The notes: generated by a model from the letters alone, not told the origin. 64,000 bases of DNA from Nereocystis luetkeana (GCA_031213475.1 JARUPZ010000011.1:2480001-2544000); one strand, 5' to 3'; shown: positions 12,965 through 44,829, counted from the stretch's first letter. Numbers and translations are program-made.

Positions 12965-13205
12965 ACAGTTTGCACATCGGATAGATCATCCACAGATAGA
13001 TCATCTAGATCCTGTAGCCGTCGTTATGATATGCTGTGCAGGATTTATGGAGTGCAGACCCAACCCAGGAAGCATGTTCTAGGTCACGCAGGTTATACGG
13101 CTCCCACCCGGAAATATGAGCTAGATCATACAGATAAGAGCCAGATCATACAGATCGGGAGTCCATCTGCCCTAAAATATCTAGATCATAAAGTAAGAAT
13201 CGATC
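12965..13205 (-). repeat. GATC-rich dispersed repeat, copy 2
   Basis: Reverse complement of the family at 4515 and 50745. It shares CCGGGTGGGAGCCGTATAA, CCTGGGTTGGGTCTGCA and the run of GATC words at both ends. Confidence 0.6.
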
Positions 13206-14914
13206 GTCTATCTAACCGAGGTGTGTACAGTTCAATCCTATCATAATTCAAAAGCACCGCAAAGCACCGCACAACGCTCCTCCCAAGACGAAAGATCAAC
13301 TATTAATACCATGTATGAATGATAGTGTAATATAAACCAGGGGATACATTCTCTCAAGGTGGCGCTGTCGACTGACGCCTCCAAAACGCCTCCAAAGCGC
13401 GTTACCCCCCCCCCCCCCCCCCCGACCGATCAGAAAATGACTCACGGTACTAGTTTACCAAAAACTAGATGGATCTACCTCACATACGTGCCGAAATATG
13501 TGCCGCACGCAGGTAGCTATAGGTGTGCAAACTAAATTGTAGCTGTTAATAGCGACGGGAATGGTAACGATTCGAATGATGAAACGCCGTAGATAGACGC
13601 AACAGTACCGGCTCAAGACAAGCCGTAGCAACCAAAAAATGTAAAACTCGTCACTCGTGACCACGTCATCCCATGCTCAGGAGGCGATGCGGTGATAACG
13701 TCACCCGATGCTCAGGAGGCGTAGCGGTGATACAAAACCTTGAGATGAGAGTGCAGCCTCGGATAGGGAACAGCAAGCCCGCAGTTTCTAGCGTCTACCC
13801 GTCAGAAGGACAAAAAACGAACAAAGACGAAAACGAAACGGAAACGAAGAACAAGAAGAAGCGAAAACAACGAACATTGATGCTAAACAAAGCCAATACA
13901 CAACAAATACGGGAACAAAGCAAAATGCAAAACACAAAAGTGTATCGCAGCAGGCACCTCCACCAGTCAGGGAGGCAGACAAAAAGACGATCGGACTGCC
14001 AAAATAAAAACCCATTGGCGAACGAAATTAAAAACCGAATAAAACCTCAGGCCGTGAGACGCCGCAAACCACAGAGGAAACCCCCACCGTGCAAGACAAG
14101 CCGGAAACACTCTAATACACATGCTGCGAAACACACAGATACAAACACCAAAAAACAGGCCATTAGACACGCTGCAAAAACATCAAAAATACACGCGCCG
14201 AAAAACGTGCCATAACACATCCTGCAAGTCACGAAAACACAAACGACGGGGGGGAAACCAACACACACACTGCAAAACCCGCCGTCCAGTACGCACTAAA
14301 AAAAACAAGCCAGTGTACACGCCGTACAATACTGCGTGTCATACTCATCCGTAGAAAACGCTACGTTGCGCCACACAGAAAACACAGCACTGCGACGAGT
14401 ATACGTAGCGCCAAGGACCCAAGACCTGACTACCGGATGGCTGCAACTTTTTACCACCCTCGCCCGTGAAAGTTCCTTAACACAAAAGGACCGGCGTCCT
14501 CGACTGCTGCACAGACCGCAATTAGCTGTCACGTTGAGAGACTTTGATATAATTATATTATAGCCTCTTCAGTACCGCCAAAATTATCTGACACTAATTC
14601 CATAGTTTATCCCCAGAATGGAAGGTGCAGCAGTACGAAAGGGGTTATAATGTAGCTCTTTGCTACGCTGCAAATGTATTCTGAGCTAAATCCAACCACA
14701 GTTTGGCCCAAACCCCTGAACGAGTTTGCACCTTCGAACGGGTTGACTAACCCTTTCATTGCCGCAAACTTGGCACCACTAATTCCAAGTAATTTGTGCC
14801 AAAAAACGCGGCCGCACTTGCACATTAACAAGGGTTGATTAAACCCCTTCGAACTTTAAAGGGGTTGATTATGCCCCTTAGTCTTACCTTGTATATATCG
14901 TAGAAATCATCAAA

Positions 14915-15130
14915 CCAACTCAACGGCTTTCTCGGTTGAGAACATCGACCCAACGGCTCTTTGCATTCAGCTAATCGACCCAACGGCTCTACCGGCATTC
15001 GTGAAGAAAAATGGCTCAATGGCTCCCTCCGTTGAGAAAATCGACTCAACGGCTCTATCCACTAAGAACATCAGCTCAAGGGCTTCCGCCGTTTATAAAA
15101 TCGGATCAAACGGCTCTCTCCGTTCACCCG
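14915..15130. repeat. Tandem repeat around CAACGGCTC
   Basis: Seven or so imperfect units of about 36 bases built on ATCGACCCAACGGCTC and CCGTTGAGAA. It lies just downstream of the DA1-like stop codon. Confidence 0.7.
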
Positions 15131-15238
15131 CCCCCGCAACAACAGCAACTACAGCAGTGGTATAGCAATCGACACCTGAAGACAACCAGCCGTTTCAGAA
15201 AAAGGGAGTCCGATGAAAACGAAACCAGACGTTAGACG

Positions 15239-33255
<18,017 letters not shown>

Positions 33256-33806
33256 GGGGATGGCCCGACCCTCTCGAGCTGTGGGCAGGTTTCACACGCC
33301 CGACACGCCCGGAGTGTCTGAGCTGTTCGATACTATTGCTGTAGTTTTTGTTTTTTCTAGTGTTTCGCCGAACGAAGTGCTACGTACGTCCAGCAACCAG
33401 CAACGTCTAGCGTTTACGCTGAGATCGTGATACGTACGGATAAGACGGGCGGTACGGCGGTAGGCGTAGATAGTGGTCGTAGATCTACATACGTAATCTC
33501 CAATAGAGTTGGAGCAATAAAAAGCCTTCGAAGAAGTTGAAACTCCACAGTTCGAGAGATTTCGGTGCAAAGGCCTCGTTAGAGAGAAGCAAAGCACGCG
33601 TCCTCTGACTGCGTGTTAGTTCAGAGACAGGGCACGCACTGCTGGTCCGTGAAATCTACTGGGGAGGTCAGGCTTCGGATATCAAGACGTGAGGAGATCT
33701 CCTTTATTGCGATCAGACGGTACGCTAGGTCGGCGGCGCAAAAGCGCCTCGCTGGTAGTACAGGGACCTGTGAGGGCTGTGCATCTGAGCACTTAGGGCG
33801 CGAGAC
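33256..33806. promoter_or_regulatory. Probable bidirectional promoter region, DA1-like / RPT4
   Basis: About 550 bases separate the modelled start codon of the DA1-like gene (minus, 33255) from that of RPT4 (plus, 33807). No other gene was seen here. No TATA box or known motif stands out. The claim rests on head-to-head spacing and on the start of the DA1 model being right. Confidence 0.4.
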
Positions 33807-36800
33807 ATGTCGGCGGAGGGAGATGAGGCGGAGAGGCTGCAGGTGCTGGAGCAGTACCGAAAGAAGGTGAGAGTGCGGTGCGCAGCAATGTCGATGCACT
33901 AGAAATGGGACGGTTTTCGTCGTTTGTTCCTGTCCTGTCGCTCTACGATCATACCTGGTATCCTTTATGTACGAGGCAAGGGTGGACTACTTCTCTACTG
34001 GTGTAATACGACAGCCCTCAGCAGTCGAGCGCTTGGCTGTCTGGTCCTTATTTCCTGCTTCGTTAGACTATCGGTGGTATTGTGCGAACATCACCCTACA
34101 GCAGTAGCTGTCGAATTATCGTAAAGCTATACACTACAGTACGTTTACGCCGGTACCTGGCACTACCGGCGGCACTTCCATCTCCTTTGCAATGATGTTT
34201 GCCTTGCGCCGTGTTCCTTACTTTAGCACTACGTATTCATACCTGTAGTTTGTTTGCCTTGCGTCGTGTTCCCTAGTACAGCAGCAACACTCGTAGTACT
34301 GGTACTCGTAGTGCTGCTACTACTACTCTGTTGTCTGGTACTCGTAAGTGTAAAAGCTGGGCGCGCGGTCGTGGGTTCGGTGTGGTATGGTGTGGTATAC
34401 CTCGGGCACTCTGTACCTACTGTACGAGTAGTACCCTGCTGTGGAACCTGGTACAGAGGCAGAGACAGCTAGTATTGTACCAGATACCAGGGTACCAGGT
34501 ATACCAGACCAGGTATGTTTGTACCGGGGTTAAATATGAATAGCACCCGTAGATATTGTGGGGCCTGATGCGTGCGCGTGAGCTATACCTGGTATACTCG
34601 ACGACTCGAGTTGATACCGCTGCCCTGCTCTACACGAATACATGTACACAGTACCGGTATACTGTACCGGTAGTCTACTGTACCAGGTAGTCTACATGAG
34701 TCGTATCCGGACATACGTACCGGTAGATACCTTGGGTAGCTCCAGGAATTGAAGCTACCCGTGGCGCCAACTGATATTATTAATATTAATACTCTGTCAT
34801 GGTATGTTGTACTGGTACATTTTACACCAGCTCAGTGCTTGAAAATATAACCCTTCCTTTACTCCATCGTACCTCAGTATGGTTACTATACATACATAAG
34901 GTATTAATAGTATAGCTGTCGCTTATTATAGGAACTCCCACAGCAGGATGTTTGTATTTGTCGTCCACTTGTCCGCGTTGCTGGATGGCGGACAGCAGCT
35001 GATCTTGGTGTTGACTCGTCGCCAAAATATATTCCGGTCACAAAACAGGCTCCAATTATTACCAGGTACATGATATTAAGCCAGCTGCAACCCCCCCCCG
35101 AAAAGAAACACACAGCAGCAGCAGCGGTCATTCCTAGTCTCCCCGTGCTTACCAGGAATTGTTTGTGCTGGTTTGATGGACGTCGTAGAAAGTTGGCTTC
35201 AGCCAAACAGGTCCCATTAAAGAACCGACGCAACACAGCAGTAGCATAGCAGCAGCAGCAAACATGGCAGAACCGCATCAGCGGCGGCAGCAGCAGCAGC
35301 AGCGGCAGCAGTAGCAGCGGTCACCCCTAGCCTTCCTGTCCAACGGCGTACAGCTGAAACCTCTCGCTGTTCTTCAGCGCTGGTGCTGTGCTGCGGTTTG
35401 TTGTCTGTGTTCGCTTGTAATATGTGTCGGTTTGGTGGACGTCGTAGGAAATCGGCTTCAGCCAGCTCGAAACGAGGCTCTATGACAACCCCCCAAGTGA
35501 TGGTGATAGTGATGATACACACGCTTGCAGATACATAGTACTGCTTACTCTTGATACTACTGTGGTACTTTTAATAGTACTGCTGTACTTTGGATAGTAC
35601 TGCTGTAAACGTCAAAATAAAAGTACGTACGTAAAGGCGATGGAATCCTGCTGTGAAGGACGGATCATCGTGATGACCGGGGGGGGGCACTGCTGTATTG
35701 TTGTACCAGGTACCTGGTAAGTTGTAATGATCGTACCGGTAGGTAAATATCCCGTTTTTCTGTGCGCACACTCGCCCTGGCGTGGACCCAATAGACCACA
35801 TACAATGCCCGTGCTGCTGCTCCTGCTTCTGGCTGCATTTGCGCTTCGTAGCGCCGTGCTGAGCGATACTGCTATCGTGCAATCGTGTCATAGGTTACAA
35901 CGCTACCCTCTGTACATCGGATACCGACTTCATTGTAGCGGGTAGAGGTATATATGTCTATGCATGAAATACACTTTTTTTTGCGGGACACAAAACGGTT
36001 CGCTTCGGGCCGCTGGTCTTCTCTCTAGCATTCTCGTCGGCGTGGCACGCAGGGGGGCCGTGTGGGGCACATGGCCAGCGTTGGCATTGTCGCTACGTAC
36101 GTCGGAGTCGGTTCGTATTCACATCGGATATAAATCGCAAATAGACAGCGGCAATGATGATGATGGTGGTGGAGACCTGCCACGGCACAAATGCGAGCCC
36201 CGGTCGAGGTCCGTGGCGCGTGCTCTGGGCCTTCCATGTCGCGATTCTGGCAAGTACCCACGGGGAGGCCTTCCGACCTGCTACAGCCAAGCAGATCCCT
36301 GGAAACTCGCACGCAAAAATTAACATTTGCAGATTTTCGCATGCTGACCGCTGTGTGCAACAGCTCACACCTCACTTGGTCACCTCGCACTTCGAGCGTG
36401 GCCGCCTGGCCACCTGGCCACCTCGCACCTCGCCCCTCATCGCGTGCAACAGCAGTCGCGCTTCGAGTTCGTTTCTTTGTGCCACGGTGCTTTTGTGTAT
36501 GTACGATTTTGTACTCGGAATGACTCAAGCCGAAAAGAAACATCTCACAGGCTGCGGTGCAATTGTTTTTTTTTTTTTTTTATCCTCCGACGGATTGGTA
36601 AAAATAAAGCTTTAGCTCACCACACTTCCACGTTACCGTGTCGTGTGTCAATTTAACTTATTGTTCCGGTTGCAACACCAGCGAAAGCTGCTGTTACTAC
36701 TGGCGCTTGGGCACGTTGACCCGACCTGACCCCCGAGAGGGGCAGGTGCGGTGGAGATAGCCTTAAGGGAGAGTCATCTCTCCCGGGTAGTGTGGGGCTT

Positions 36801-39800
36801 GCGCGAGCTCACCCACTAACAAAAACCAAGGCTATGAGGCCTTCCCGCCGGACTTGGTCCAGTTACGGTCCACCCTACCCGTTGGTGCGTTGGTCCTCAG
36901 ATGGTGTTGCTTCGGGATTACTGCAGGTGCATCCGTTGATCTGGGAACTTTCGTGGTTGATATGTTAGGTGTCACCTCGAGCCACATCATATACAATATG
37001 GGTATCACAGCAGCAGCAGCAGCAGCAGCACCAGCAGCAGCAGTTCATCCAGGCAGCAACAGTGTATCGCCCGAACACTTACTTTGAATTTCAACAGCAT
37101 CCGCCCATAATACAGCCTAAAAGCAGCGGTACAACAATAACAGCAGCAGCGAACCTCACATGCGCTGATATGAAAGGCATGTGTTGTGCGCTCCTTTCCC
37201 TTTCAACGTGCGACGCCCCCGGGATTTCAAGTCAACCACATCCCGAAGGGAAACCTTGTATAGAGTACAGGGTATAGCATACAGAGCTACCAGGGTATTG
37301 TTTTCACCTCTCGAAGATTTGAATCTTGCATCCCACAGATAAAATTATCATTGCACGTCGAATCGAAGAATGTGTCGGACAGCTGATCTCGGCTACGAGT
37401 GCGAGTGCGAGTAGCGGCTATATATATATGTAGACGCATACGATGGAACTGGTGTTGTGGTGTTCGGTGGTCGGTGGGTGCAACATGTACATGTTGCCGT
37501 TCGAATTTCGTCTTCGGCAGTTGGCACCTTCGGTCCTTCGGTATTGCTCTACTCTCCTACAGCAGTACTGCTACTGCTCTATTCTCATACTGCTTGTACT
37601 ACAGGTGTTGGTGTTGCTGTATGGTACAGCGAAGTATGAGCTGTTGCTCGTGACAAGCTGCCTGCAAAGCGTCGTTTGAACGTTGCGAAGGACGAAATGC
37701 ACCCCCTCTCGTAGTTTAGTCGCGCGATATGCGTGGTATGTGGCATGCGATGCACAGCGGTGGAGCGAACGATTTGGCACAGCCGATGGTAAGGCCGTAT
37801 CGTCCTATCGTGTCGAGTCCTGTCCGTCTGGCGCTTGGCCCTACCCAAAGCACCTACTTTCCTCGCAAGCGATGAACCTTTTCCCAGCCTGTCAACCTGC
37901 GCTTTGTTATATGCGAGTTGTACTATGCTTCGACGATGTTTGCTTTCGCGTGCGTTACTGTCTTCTTATATACCTGGTACCTGGTAACTGATACCAGGTA
38001 TTCTACACTATTATAGGTGTGGTAATAGCGAGTCTGTAACCTTGAAGGTGACATTCAAAGGTAGCCTTAAATGTAACGTTAAATGAAACCGTGCATGCAA
38101 CCTTAAATGTAAACCTTGCATGCAAACGTAAATTCAACCATACTGTAACTGTAACTGCAGGTAAGAGAGCACCGCGAAATGGAAACCCGCGTCAAGACTA
38201 TGCGCACGGAAACGAGGGACTTAGTGTCGGAGTTCAACAGGACGGAGGACGACCTCAAGGCACTGCAGGTGCGTGTGTGTCTATATACCAGTACAGTAGT
38301 GCAGTAGATCAGACGTTTTCTGGGAAATGTTCCGCGCACCATACCGCCGTTTCGTGGAGTTTGTCCGATGGAGATCTCGATCGGAAGGGTGGCATGTGCC
38401 CGATATAGTCGACCGTGGCGTGGTTCAATATCACCGTGCGGTAAGGCGCTGTGATATTTTTGTATGTTTCATGGTGTTTTGCGGAATGTTGAGTGTTGTT
38501 TATACCCATGAAGCCATGAGGAAAGGCTGGAAACGGCAGCAGGATAATAAATATATCGTGGTCGCCAGTCCTAAGCTTTGCCGCTATGGTACCACCAAGA
38601 GTTCTTTCTGACGATTGGTTCCTTTTGCTAGAGAGTGCATGGGATGTAATATACGGTAGGCCCCAACCATTTTAGTATTTTCCTTCGTGTCGCACCCGTC
38701 GTACATGTTGCTCTCCCGTACACCTCCTCCCGTTAGCCCAACCTCGCTCTGCTTGTGTCGCCGCTGTGCCCTTCCCGCGCCCCTTGCGCGCCCCAGAGCG
38801 TCGGACAAATAATCGGCGACGTTTTGAAGCAACTGGACGATGACCGTTTCATCGTAAAGGCCTCCAGTGGGCCCCGATACGTCGTGGGGTGCCGCAACAA
38901 GCTAGACAAGGCGGCGCTCAAGCCGGGGACTCGAGTATCTCTTGACATGACAACGCTCACCATCATGCGGAAGCTCCCTCGAGAGGCCAGTGCATCGTTC
39001 GCTCCCAGAGGAGAATAGTATTGATTTTTGCACCTCTTCTCGCCCGCTCGGCCTTGATGTCGTGGGGGGCTTGACCTTCGATTCGTTCATAAGAGCGGTG
39101 ACGTGTGTCAGGATGGTATCGCATGGCGGTTCGCGCTTGGGGGAGTTCTAGTTGTATGCGAGCAAAGTCAGACGCCCTACTATTACGGGGGGCCATAGTT
39201 AACAGGACCAAATATTGTTAGTAAAAATGGTTAAACATATAGGTTTTTATGTGTACCATAGGTCCTGTTAGCTATGGTCCCCCGTAATAGTGGTATAGGA
39301 GCAAGGTCTTGAGCGATGGGTTTGTACATGGTAGATGTGGATGTATCTGGCGTGGCGGTGTGGTTGGTTGCAGCGTTGCAGCCTCGGGTGGTGCTTGAGA
39401 AGGCGTGGCGAGACCAAAGGCAACACCCTTGGCGGGCTGCCTGCCACGGGTTCACGAGCATAGTACGTACCGACAGGTGTTCCCTTCAAGGGCATTCGTT
39501 GGCTGAGAGGAAAGGAAAAAAATACAGTATTTGGTGTGTGTCCTTTCGCCAACTGTTGGGGTGAGTGCATTGAACGGTTGGGCTTAAATGTCTGCAGTAA
39601 AAATAACAAGCACGGGATTTCGACCGCTTTCCTTGTGCTCGAGAATGCGAACCATTATTTTTTTTCGCGTTCTGTTTTGCAGGTGGACCCCACGGTGTTC
39701 CACATGCTCAACGAGGACCCGGGAGGCATCAGCTTCAGCGAGATCGGAGGCTTGGGCGAGCAGATCCGGGAGCTTCGAGAGGTTATCGAGCTGCCCCTCA

Positions 39801-42800
39801 CCAACCCCGAGCTGTTCATCCGCGTGGGGATCAAGCCTCCTAAGGTGGAGACCGAGCTCGTGTCTGCTAAATGTTGCGGGTGACGTGTTGCTGGCTCCGG
39901 CGCTCTCTTTTCAATATGTTTCCTGGTAACGATTTGGAGAAGTTTCTGCCATTTTTTTTCGCGGGTGATTTTTGTTGTTGTTGTTGGATTTTCTTAGCCT
40001 TTCGCAGTTTTCTCTGTACGTCTCCGTCCGATTCTTGGCTATTTTTTTCATGTCGCATGCCGCGCCTCCGATGGACCTTGGGCACGATCAGGGCTTGTTT
40101 TCATGTTCTTGGTCGTAGGGAAGAGGTTTCCGTTTTTTGTGCACGTGGCGTGTTCATCAACAGGACAAGCACTACTGACTGGAACGCGCAAAGTCAAATG
40201 TTAGTCCTTCCTATCTTTGTGGGCGCAGGGAGTGCTGCTGTACGGCCCGCCCGGGACAGGGAAGACGCTGCTCGCCAGGGCCCTCGCTTCCAACATCAGC
40301 GCGACTTTCCTGAAGGTGACTATTAGTATTGCTGAACAGCCGCGCGAAAGATATCCTCCCAAATACGATAGGAGGAGGAGGGAGGGCATGTCTTGGGGGC
40401 TGCTTGTTGTGCACTGCGCTTCGCGTATACCGCCGTGTCACCTGCCGCCACGCAGTGCGTGGTCCTTTGTGGGAAAGAGTGGAACGTATTGCGCTCCATT
40501 TCACGTGTGTCCTGGCTGTCGCTAGTTTCTGTCGACGTGCTCATACCGTTCGCAATGTTATGCGAGATAGGTGTTGCTTTCGGTTTAGCTGACTAGTCTA
40601 CGTTCGTAGGGATGTTTTTTGTGTGCACCACGACGCCTGATGCGCGCAATTGTGGCTTACTGACTGCGGAAATAAGTTCACTCATAAACCAATATCGTTT
40701 TACCAAAGAGCGTACTTTGGAGAGGTGTGCTCATCACCTGGTGCTAAGTACCTGGTAGGGTGTACTTCAGTATAGATGTACAAGAGGGATACCCGGGTAC
40801 CTACCTGGCCATGACCAACGGAAGCAGGTGGGGTACTCAGGTATGACCAACATGACCGGGTGTGGTACCGAAGTATGACGAACACACCCACGTCCGGGTA
40901 ACCAAGTGTATACTTGCTACAGTAAATACCCTTTGGTAGTGCACGCGCTGTACTCCAATTCCAAGCGTTTTTGTGGCCATACCGGGAGGGCAGTCCGAAA
41001 AACTTGTAAACACAGCCCTGCTACTTTGCTACGTGGCACCTGCTACTATTACTATTATTTCAGTTCTGAAATAAAGTGGTGTATTGTAATGTATGGCGTT
41101 TCCTTCGTTTCCCTTCCAGGTGGTGGCCTCGGCGATCGTGGACAAGTACATCGGCGAGAGTGCTCGCGTCGTGCGTGAGATGTTCGGGTACGCCAAGGTG
41201 GGGAGTGGGGAGGGCAGAGGGTTCAACGGAGCAGACGGTTTTTGCTGTATGAAGAACGGGGCATCCGGCTCGCTCGGTGTTGTCGAGTGACCGGGTGGTG
41301 TCACGTGGCTACGCGATGTGAAATCTTCTCCAGCATGGAGTAGGGATATCGGCCACAGCATCAGCATCGTTACGAAAACTTACCCATTGCATCGGCAGCG
41401 TCAAGGAATCTTGCCCACAGTATCAACAGCTGCAAATCAGAATACGAGTACAGACCCGCAAATGAGTTTTTTTTAAAGTATAGTTATGTGTAGTCCGTCA
41501 TCGACGAATTCATTATTTGTAAGTGCATACCGTCTCGTCGACGAATCGCTTGAGCACCGACTTTTAATGATGTCTACGTAGCAGTAGCGGCCTTTTTGTG
41601 CTCTCTCGACACTCCGCCTCTTTTTCGCGACAAGCGAACGCTTTTTCTTTAAGGTCATTCCTCATCAACCGCCTTGCTCGGTCCCGCGTGGTTGGTGCTT
41701 GCCGTGCTTTCCATGCGTTGCTTTGCTTTGCTTTGCTTTGCTTTGCTGTGTTGTGTTGTGCTGTGCTGTGCAGGACCACCAACCGTGCGTTATTTTTATG
41801 GACGAGATCGATGCCATCGGGGGCAGCCGTTTCTCGGAGGGAACTTCGGCGGACAGGTGGCCTGCACTTTACTTGGTGTTCTGGTTGAACCTGCAGTTTT
41901 GTTCATATTATGGTTGATTTTGCAGATTTGTTCGGATGATGGTTGATATGTACTGCACTTTTGATAACGTTTTGGTACCTTCCGCGGTAGAGTGATAATC
42001 CAGATTCGGCGCGGGGGGGGGGGGGGGGGGGGGGGAGGGGGGGGGGAACGGGGGGCTGAATCATACCCTACTAAACTTGTGTCTCTTGACTTTTCACGGG
42101 TCTTATCTACCGTCTCCTGAAAAAATCGTTTTGGCTGGTACAAACTGCTTTTTATTCTGCAAAGCCTGAAACCTCGAGATTTCTATTTATTTTGACCGAT
42201 TTCGCCGCTGTGATGTGTTGCCGCGGCGCTTTTGTTCTCTTTGTGGCAGGGAAATCCAGCGCACGTTGATGGAGCTGCTGAACCAGCTGGACGGTTTCGA
42301 GGATCTGGGGCAGGTTAAGATGGTGATGGCCACCAACCGGCCAGGCGAGTGATTCAACAGGGGAACATACGTATACAACGAGAATCGCCCGCCTTAGTTA
42401 TATTTGCCGTTAGCTGCGTTGCGCCGTCAGCCGTGTCGTCAGCTACGCCGTCAGGCGTGTAGTTTGCTTCGTCGTCAGCTGCACCAGTTAGCCGCGTCAT
42501 CCACCTTTTCCTTTTTTGTCACCACAAGAGTCAGCTGCTTCTGATGCGTAGTCAGCTTGCGTTGGCCACTTTCGTTTTTCGACGAAGAGCGTCCTGTGTC
42601 TTAACGAAATCCTTTTCCCCATTATCGCCTCGGGCCCCGCGTGCTCGGTGTGCAGACATTCTTGACCCCGCTCTACTGCGGCCTGGTCGGTTGGACCGCA
42701 AGATCGAAATACCCCTCCCGAATGAGACCTCGAGGTTGGACATCCTCAAGATCCACTCCGCGCCTATCACCAAGCGCGGGGAGATCGACTTCGAATCTGT

Positions 42801-44829
42801 GGTCAAGGTGAGGGACACGCCTGCGTGCGCGACGGGTTCAGTCGAGTTGCTATGTTTTGCTTTTTAGGTTTTGCTCCCTTTCTAGAAGTGCACCGACGTT
42901 TATGGCAGTAGTAAAAATTAGCTATCTCCAACGCACCGGATTCTCTCGGGATCAGGTCGGGTCGGGATACTCGCGCGTGACATTTTTTTTCGTCCTCGTC
43001 TGCTGATCATGCGTCGAGTGCGGTTGTCCTAAGAGTAACGTGAGGGTCTTGGACATGCTCTGCTCGCGCGCTAACGCACAGCTTGTGGGCTACCTGTGCG
43101 GAACACGATGAAATTGCTGGGCGTACTCACCAGGCCAGGCTGTGCATTGCCCGCTTTTGCCGCTTTTCTGTAACATTTTACCACGCCGTCTTGCTTTGTT
43201 CCACCCTCCGCTGTCCTTTGCTTGCCTTGTGGCACATCGTCCTGCTTATGTTTCACAATGTTTTCTTTTTCTGCCCGGTTTGTTTTATAGCCTATAAACA
43301 CGCCGTCCTGTGTTGCTGTTGTTTCATCTACTGTCCTCTACCCATTTTTTTTTTCAAGTATGTAACACATTGCCCTGCCGTGATTCCCTTCCTTTCGCTT
43401 GCAGCTTGCGGACGGGTTCAACGGTGCGGATCTTAGGAACGTTGGTACGGAGGCTGGCCTGTTTGCGATTAGGGCTGACCGGGACTACGTGCTCGAGGTA
43501 ACCTATCGTTTGGAGTACCGTACGTGGGTGTTGACGGGGCGGCCAGAAGGCCGACGACGGGATTGCCATACGCTGGTGGCGTTGTGCCGCTTTGCCGCGG
43601 CGACATTTCGAATCTCCCGCCGCGGTTGCTGCTTAAAATTTCAGCGCTTAGGGTCGGGTGTACTCGTCCGCTGGCACATGTATATACGAAGCCACCTTTT
43701 GTATTGCTGTAACATGTACCAGCTTCATGTATACGAAACCTACATATTGTGTTGTGGAGTTGTTGTTGGTGATACTGGCTCTCCCTCGTCATTTTCTGTA
43801 CGAAACTCTCTGGCCGAATTGCTCGCTGTTCTTCGAAGTCGTGGAGGTTAACGTCTGTAGCGGCTTCGGGCAATCATAGTTCAATGTACAGTATTAATTT
43901 AGTTGTCTACCACTTTGACCGGGAATGTAGCCCCCGTTTTGGGTCCCGCTATGTGCTGGAGCGGCCAGCACAAAACTTTGTGCAGGACGTGTGTCATCAA
44001 GTTCAGCCTTGCACGTCGGCCCAGACCAACCCAACCCCAGGCCTGACCCTAACCCTAGCCCTTTGGGGGGCTCGAGGTCGGCAGGGGCAGTCACGCGGCT
44101 TCGCCGCGTGTTTTGGTGGCGGTTTTCCCAAGAAACGCCGGGCGGCCGAAAGGCACGCCTTGACCTTTAAGACCCGTAGCCTGCACAAAGTTTCGTGCAG
44201 GCTGCTTCTGCACATGTGTCGAGCCCCCCGGTTTGGGAGCTGCAGTGAGATAATGCGACAAAACGAATTCGATGCGAAAAACGGGGATAAACGAAAACGC
44301 GAACCGCAATGAGTTTTGCCGCTTTTTGTCTATCTTATGTTAGAGGGCGGACTGGCATGCTGCAATCTTTGGGAAAGGCGTCTTATGTTGATGCCTCCAT
44401 TTGTTATGTATTGATTAATCGCTACGTGCGTGCGAGTCTGTGGTGATTTCTTTGCATCGCTTGATACTACGGCGGATCAGCTCGCTTTGCGACACAGCCG
44501 AAATTACCTTTGACCGCGTCACTGGGCCACCTCTTTCTGTCCAAAACTAGTATTGTACGCGGCGATCCGGCTCTCGCTTGTGACACCGTCGAAATTGCCT
44601 TGCCGCTTTCGCTGTGTCACCTCTTTCTACCCGGAGGTATTGGTGTACGTATGTACAATATAATACTATTGATAGATACTGGTACAGTAGTAGCCTGAAA
44701 CAATCTCACGATGACGTTTGCCGTTACAATCGCTGACTGACGATCTCGCAGGAGGACTTCATGAAGGCGGTAAGGAAGATCGCCGAGAACAAAAAGCTCG
44801 AGGGTAAGGTGGACTACGCCAAGGTATAG
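33807..44829 (+). CDS. RPT4: 26S proteasome regulatory ATPase RPT4 (PSMC6/S10B)
   Basis: Exons: 33807-33866, 38161-38268, 38797-38985, 39683-39844, 40229-40315, 41120-41197, 41774-41856, 42250-42344, 42656-42807, 43405-43497, 44752-44829. All phases agree, giving 394 residues against 389 in human PSMC6. It is one of six AAA+ ATPases of the proteasome base that unfold ubiquitinated substrates. Seen: N-terminal VLEQYRKK and a coiled-coil stretch; the OB region [16 protein letters not shown]; Walker A GPPGTGKT (about residues 179-186); [11 protein letters not shown]; Walker B IFMDEIDA (about 235-242); [18 protein letters not shown]; the arginine-finger region [30 protein letters not shown]; and [10 protein letters not shown] near the end. 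The C-terminus DYAKV lacks an HbYX motif, as expected for RPT4. LPREVDP, KHGEID-like KRGEID and the tail separate it from other RPTs. Introns 3 and 8 need GC donors. Intron 1 is 4.3 kb. Confidence 0.97.
33867..38160 (+). other. RPT4 intron 1, no internal gene seen
   Basis: 4.3 kb. It holds CTGGTACTCGTAGTAC-like repeats and many TACCAGGTA words (34240-34700), CAG-repeat tracts (about 35270-35320 and 37000-37050), a T-run (36566-36581) and no conserved coding segment on either strand. Confidence 0.6.
39183..39287. mobile_element. 105-base MITE family A, copy 2
   Basis: Ends TTACGGGGGGCCATAGTTAA and the complement, with TA on both sides. It is in RPT4 intron 3. Internal segment: ACCAAATATTGTTAGTAAAA. 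Confidence 0.9.
42012..42050. repeat. Poly-G tract
   Basis: About 35 bases, almost all G, in RPT4 intron 7, on the sense strand. A potential G-quadruplex in the pre-mRNA (inference). Confidence 0.9.

Larger units (their letters stand above)
8683..15238. other. Intergenic, no gene recognised
   Basis: This lies between the kinase and the 3' end of the DA1-like gene. Present are one 105-base MITE (9161), an imperfect direct duplication of about 65 bases (10327-10460), a GATC-rich dispersed repeat (12965-13205), a C-run of about 21 (13406-13424), an A-rich stretch (13800-14330), a possible decayed TTAA-type MITE (about 14743-14840) and a tandem array (14915-15130). ORFs here are short or low-complexity. 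Confidence 0.6.

Noticed and set aside
13673-14215. 180-codon + strand ORF rich in Lys, Arg, Asn and Thr
   Set aside because: A-rich low-complexity DNA with few chances for stops in this frame; no domain, no splice context.
44003-44312. ORFs in RPT4 intron 10
   Set aside because: GC-rich intron sequence with inverted repeats (CCTGCACAAAGTTTCGTGCAGG-type, split here by position 44180); no domain and opposite frames equally open.
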